Shown in pieces: positions 5,370 through 5,986 of a stretch of 5,986 nucleotides of DNA. Made by a program: the position numbers and the translations under genes. Origin of the DNA: an uncultured Oscillibacter sp. (GTDB lineage Bacteria > Bacillota > Clostridia > Oscillospirales > Oscillospiraceae). The first letter of the stretch is position 1. The number at the start of each line of letters is the position of its first letter. The notes under the pieces are model-generated. The model was given only the letters and a program-made list of their open reading frames with translations. It searched no databases and was not told the origin of the DNA. The DNA lies in NCBI GenBank assembly GCA_937884915.1, contig CALAAN010000438.1, positions 1 through 5,986 of the forward strand. The letters run 5' to 3'.

Positions 5370-5383
5370 TTCAAATATTTGAA
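5370..5383. promoter_or_regulatory. Perfect 14-bp palindrome in the divergent intergenic region
   Basis: TTCAAATATTTGAA is a perfect palindrome about 54 bases upstream of the dehydrogenase -10 and 90 bases upstream of the blaI-type -35. It has the form of a dimeric regulator site. It is AT-rich, so chance is possible. Confidence 0.35.
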
Positions 5384-5472
5384 CAACATCTTTCATTTTG
5401 ACGATTTGCCGTCATCTCTTTCCCCTGTTTTCTGCAACTTTCGCTGCAAAACAAAAAGTGCACAAAAGGCGC

Positions 5473-5501
5473 TTGACAAACTACTACATATGTAGTATAT
5501 A
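5473..5501 (+). promoter_or_regulatory. Promoter of the BlaI-type repressor gene
   Basis: A perfect -35 TTGACA (5473-5478) is followed at 17 bases by TATATA (5496-5501). TATAGT (5498-5503) is an alternative -10 with a better match but 19-base spacing. The first operator dyad lies between the two boxes, as expected for a self-repressed promoter. Confidence 0.75.
5482..5497. promoter_or_regulatory. BlaI/MecI-type operator 1
   Basis: TACTACATATGTAGTA is a perfect 16-bp palindrome built on the TACA/TGTA half-sites bound by BlaI and MecI repressors. It fills the spacer and touches the -10, so binding would block RNA polymerase. Confidence 0.85.
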
Positions 5502-5507
5502 GTTATC

Positions 5508-5523
5508 AACGACAAATGTAGTA
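5508..5523. promoter_or_regulatory. BlaI/MecI-type operator 2
   Basis: AACGACAAATGTAGTA matches operator 1 at 13 of 16 positions, with the right half-site intact and the left degenerate. Its centre is 26 bp from that of operator 1, just downstream of the expected transcription start. Two tandem dyads are usual for bla and mec control regions. Confidence 0.7.
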
Positions 5524-5531
5524 GATCATGC

Positions 5532-5538
5532 AAGGAGG
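5532..5538 (+). promoter_or_regulatory. Ribosome binding site that fixes the repressor start
   Basis: AAGGAGG ends seven bases before ATG 5546. The in-frame ATG at 5528 lies upstream of this site and would translate through it, so 5546 is the true start. Confidence 0.88.
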
Positions 5539-5545
5539 TTATCTC

Positions 5546-5920
5546 ATGGACGATAAGAAGAGACTGCCCGACGCGGAGCTTGCCGTGATGCAGGCCATCT
5601 GGGCCGTTGGCGGCGAGGCCGGACGCGGCGACATTGAGGGCGCGCTCGCGAGCCACGGCTGGAGCGCCAACACCGTCAACACCTATCTCACGCGCCTTTG
5701 CGACAAAGGCTTTCTCACAAGCCGCCGCGAGGGGCGGAACAATTTGTACACGCCGCTCGTCTCAAAGGATAAGTACCTCGAGTTCGAGAGCCGCAGCGTC
5801 TTAAAGCGGCTCTACGGCGGGTCGCTCGGCAGCTTCGTCGCGGCGCTGAACGCCGAAAAGCCGCTCGAGAAGAGCGAGATCGATGAGCTGCGGCAGTTTT
5901 TGGACGATATGAGCCGTTAA
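5546..5920 (+). CDS. BlaI/MecI/CopY-family transcriptional repressor
   Basis: A dimeric winged-helix repressor of 124 residues, the normal family size. The N-terminal DNA-binding domain begins LPDAELAVMQAIW (7-19). The recognition helix is SANTVNTYLTRLCDKGFL (40-57), and the wing covers RREGRNNLYTPLV (60-72). The C-terminal dimerisation segment includes SVLKRLYGGSLGSFVAAL (84-101). In the beta-lactam-responsive members, the partner sensor protease BlaR1/MecR1 triggers cleavage of the repressor; copper-responsive CopY members instead carry C-terminal cysteine pairs, which are absent here (the only Cys is C52). That and the TACTACA-type operators favour a BlaI-like role. Its own promoter has two operators, so it is probably autoregulated. 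The sensor gene expected downstream is not visible: the remaining 66 bases hold a hairpin and no convincing start with a ribosome binding site. Targets other than itself are unknown. Confidence 0.93.
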   Translation: MDDKKRLPDAELAVMQAIWAVGGEAGRGDIEGALASHGWSANTVNTYLTRLCDKGFLTSRREGRNNLYTPLVSKDKYLEFESRSVLKRLYGGSLGSFVAALNAEKPLEKSEIDELRQFLDDMSR

Positions 5921-5942
5921 ACGGAAATATAAGTCGACATGC

Positions 5943-5974
5943 CAGAAGTCATGGGTGAAATCCACCCACTTCTG
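5943..5974. repeat. Bulged hairpin just after the repressor gene
   Basis: CAGAAG (5943-5948) pairs with CTTCTG (5969-5974) and TGGGTG (5952-5957) with CACCCA (5963-5968), leaving a 3-base bulge TCA and loop AAATC. An outer CGAC (5935-5938) could also meet GTCG (5981-5984). No T-run follows, so it is a poor intrinsic terminator. It could be a mobile-element end or an RNA structure; the window ends too soon to tell. Confidence 0.6.
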
Positions 5975-5986
5975 TGTGCCGTCGCT

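Noticed and set aside
4171..5382. 403-residue open frame on the + strand across the hydroxyacid dehydrogenase
   Set aside because: It starts inside a hairpin, runs through a terminator and is antisense to a gene with a complete catalytic set. Its low-complexity Leu/Gly/Asp/Val composition is typical of a codon-bias shadow.
5528..5545. Earlier ATG (5528) as the start of the BlaI-type gene
   Set aside because: It precedes the AAGGAGG ribosome binding site, which is ideally placed for ATG 5546, and the family N-terminus matches the shorter form.
5939..5986. Start of a BlaR1-type gene at ATG 5939
   Set aside because: The 16 codons lie in the bulged hairpin, lack a ribosome binding site and do not resemble the hydrophobic N-terminus expected of a BlaR1 sensor.

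Overview
This window looks like chromosomal DNA from an anaerobic, endospore-forming member of the Clostridia, probably of the Oscillospiraceae/Ruminococcaceae type. The support is a glutamate dehydrogenase very like that of Clostridium symbiosum, a SpoVAF-type spore germination protein behind a textbook forespore (sigma-G) promoter, strong AGGAGG-type ribosome binding sites, intrinsic terminators, and GC-rich genes separated by AT-rich promoter regions. The family-level placement is inference.

Layout, left to right. The 3' end of an unrecognised gene (1-312, +) closes with a perfect terminator hairpin. A 342-base AT-rich regulatory region follows. Next is gdhA (655-2007, +), a glutamate dehydrogenase whose cofactor-site residues point to NAD. 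It converges on spoVAF (2105-3520, -), and the two share a bidirectional terminator (2061-2100). Upstream of spoVAF lies about 750 bases without a convincing gene. It holds the spoVAF promoter and then an element (about 3626-4132) whose ends are long inverted repeats. The core of that element (3711-4066) is closed by a 20-position helix and packed with hairpins, and U.G wobbles suggest it is transcribed on the + strand. A run of GC-rich hairpins follows, ending in a second bidirectional terminator (4205-4238). After it come a D-isomer-type 2-hydroxyacid dehydrogenase (4273-5247, -) and a divergent 298-base promoter region. The last gene is a BlaI/MecI-type repressor (5546-5920, +) with two operator-like dyads in its own promoter. 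The window ends in a bulged hairpin.

The genes do not form an operon; each appears to have its own promoter and terminator. gdhA and the hydroxyacid dehydrogenase both belong to amino-acid or 2-oxo-acid metabolism. Their upstream regions share a recurring TGCACAAAA motif, and the dehydrogenase promoter also carries a CodY-like box, so common nutritional control is possible but unproven. SpoVAF acts in spore germination and the BlaI-type protein probably in an autoregulated stress or antibiotic response. The most unusual content is the large structured non-coding element at 3626-4132.
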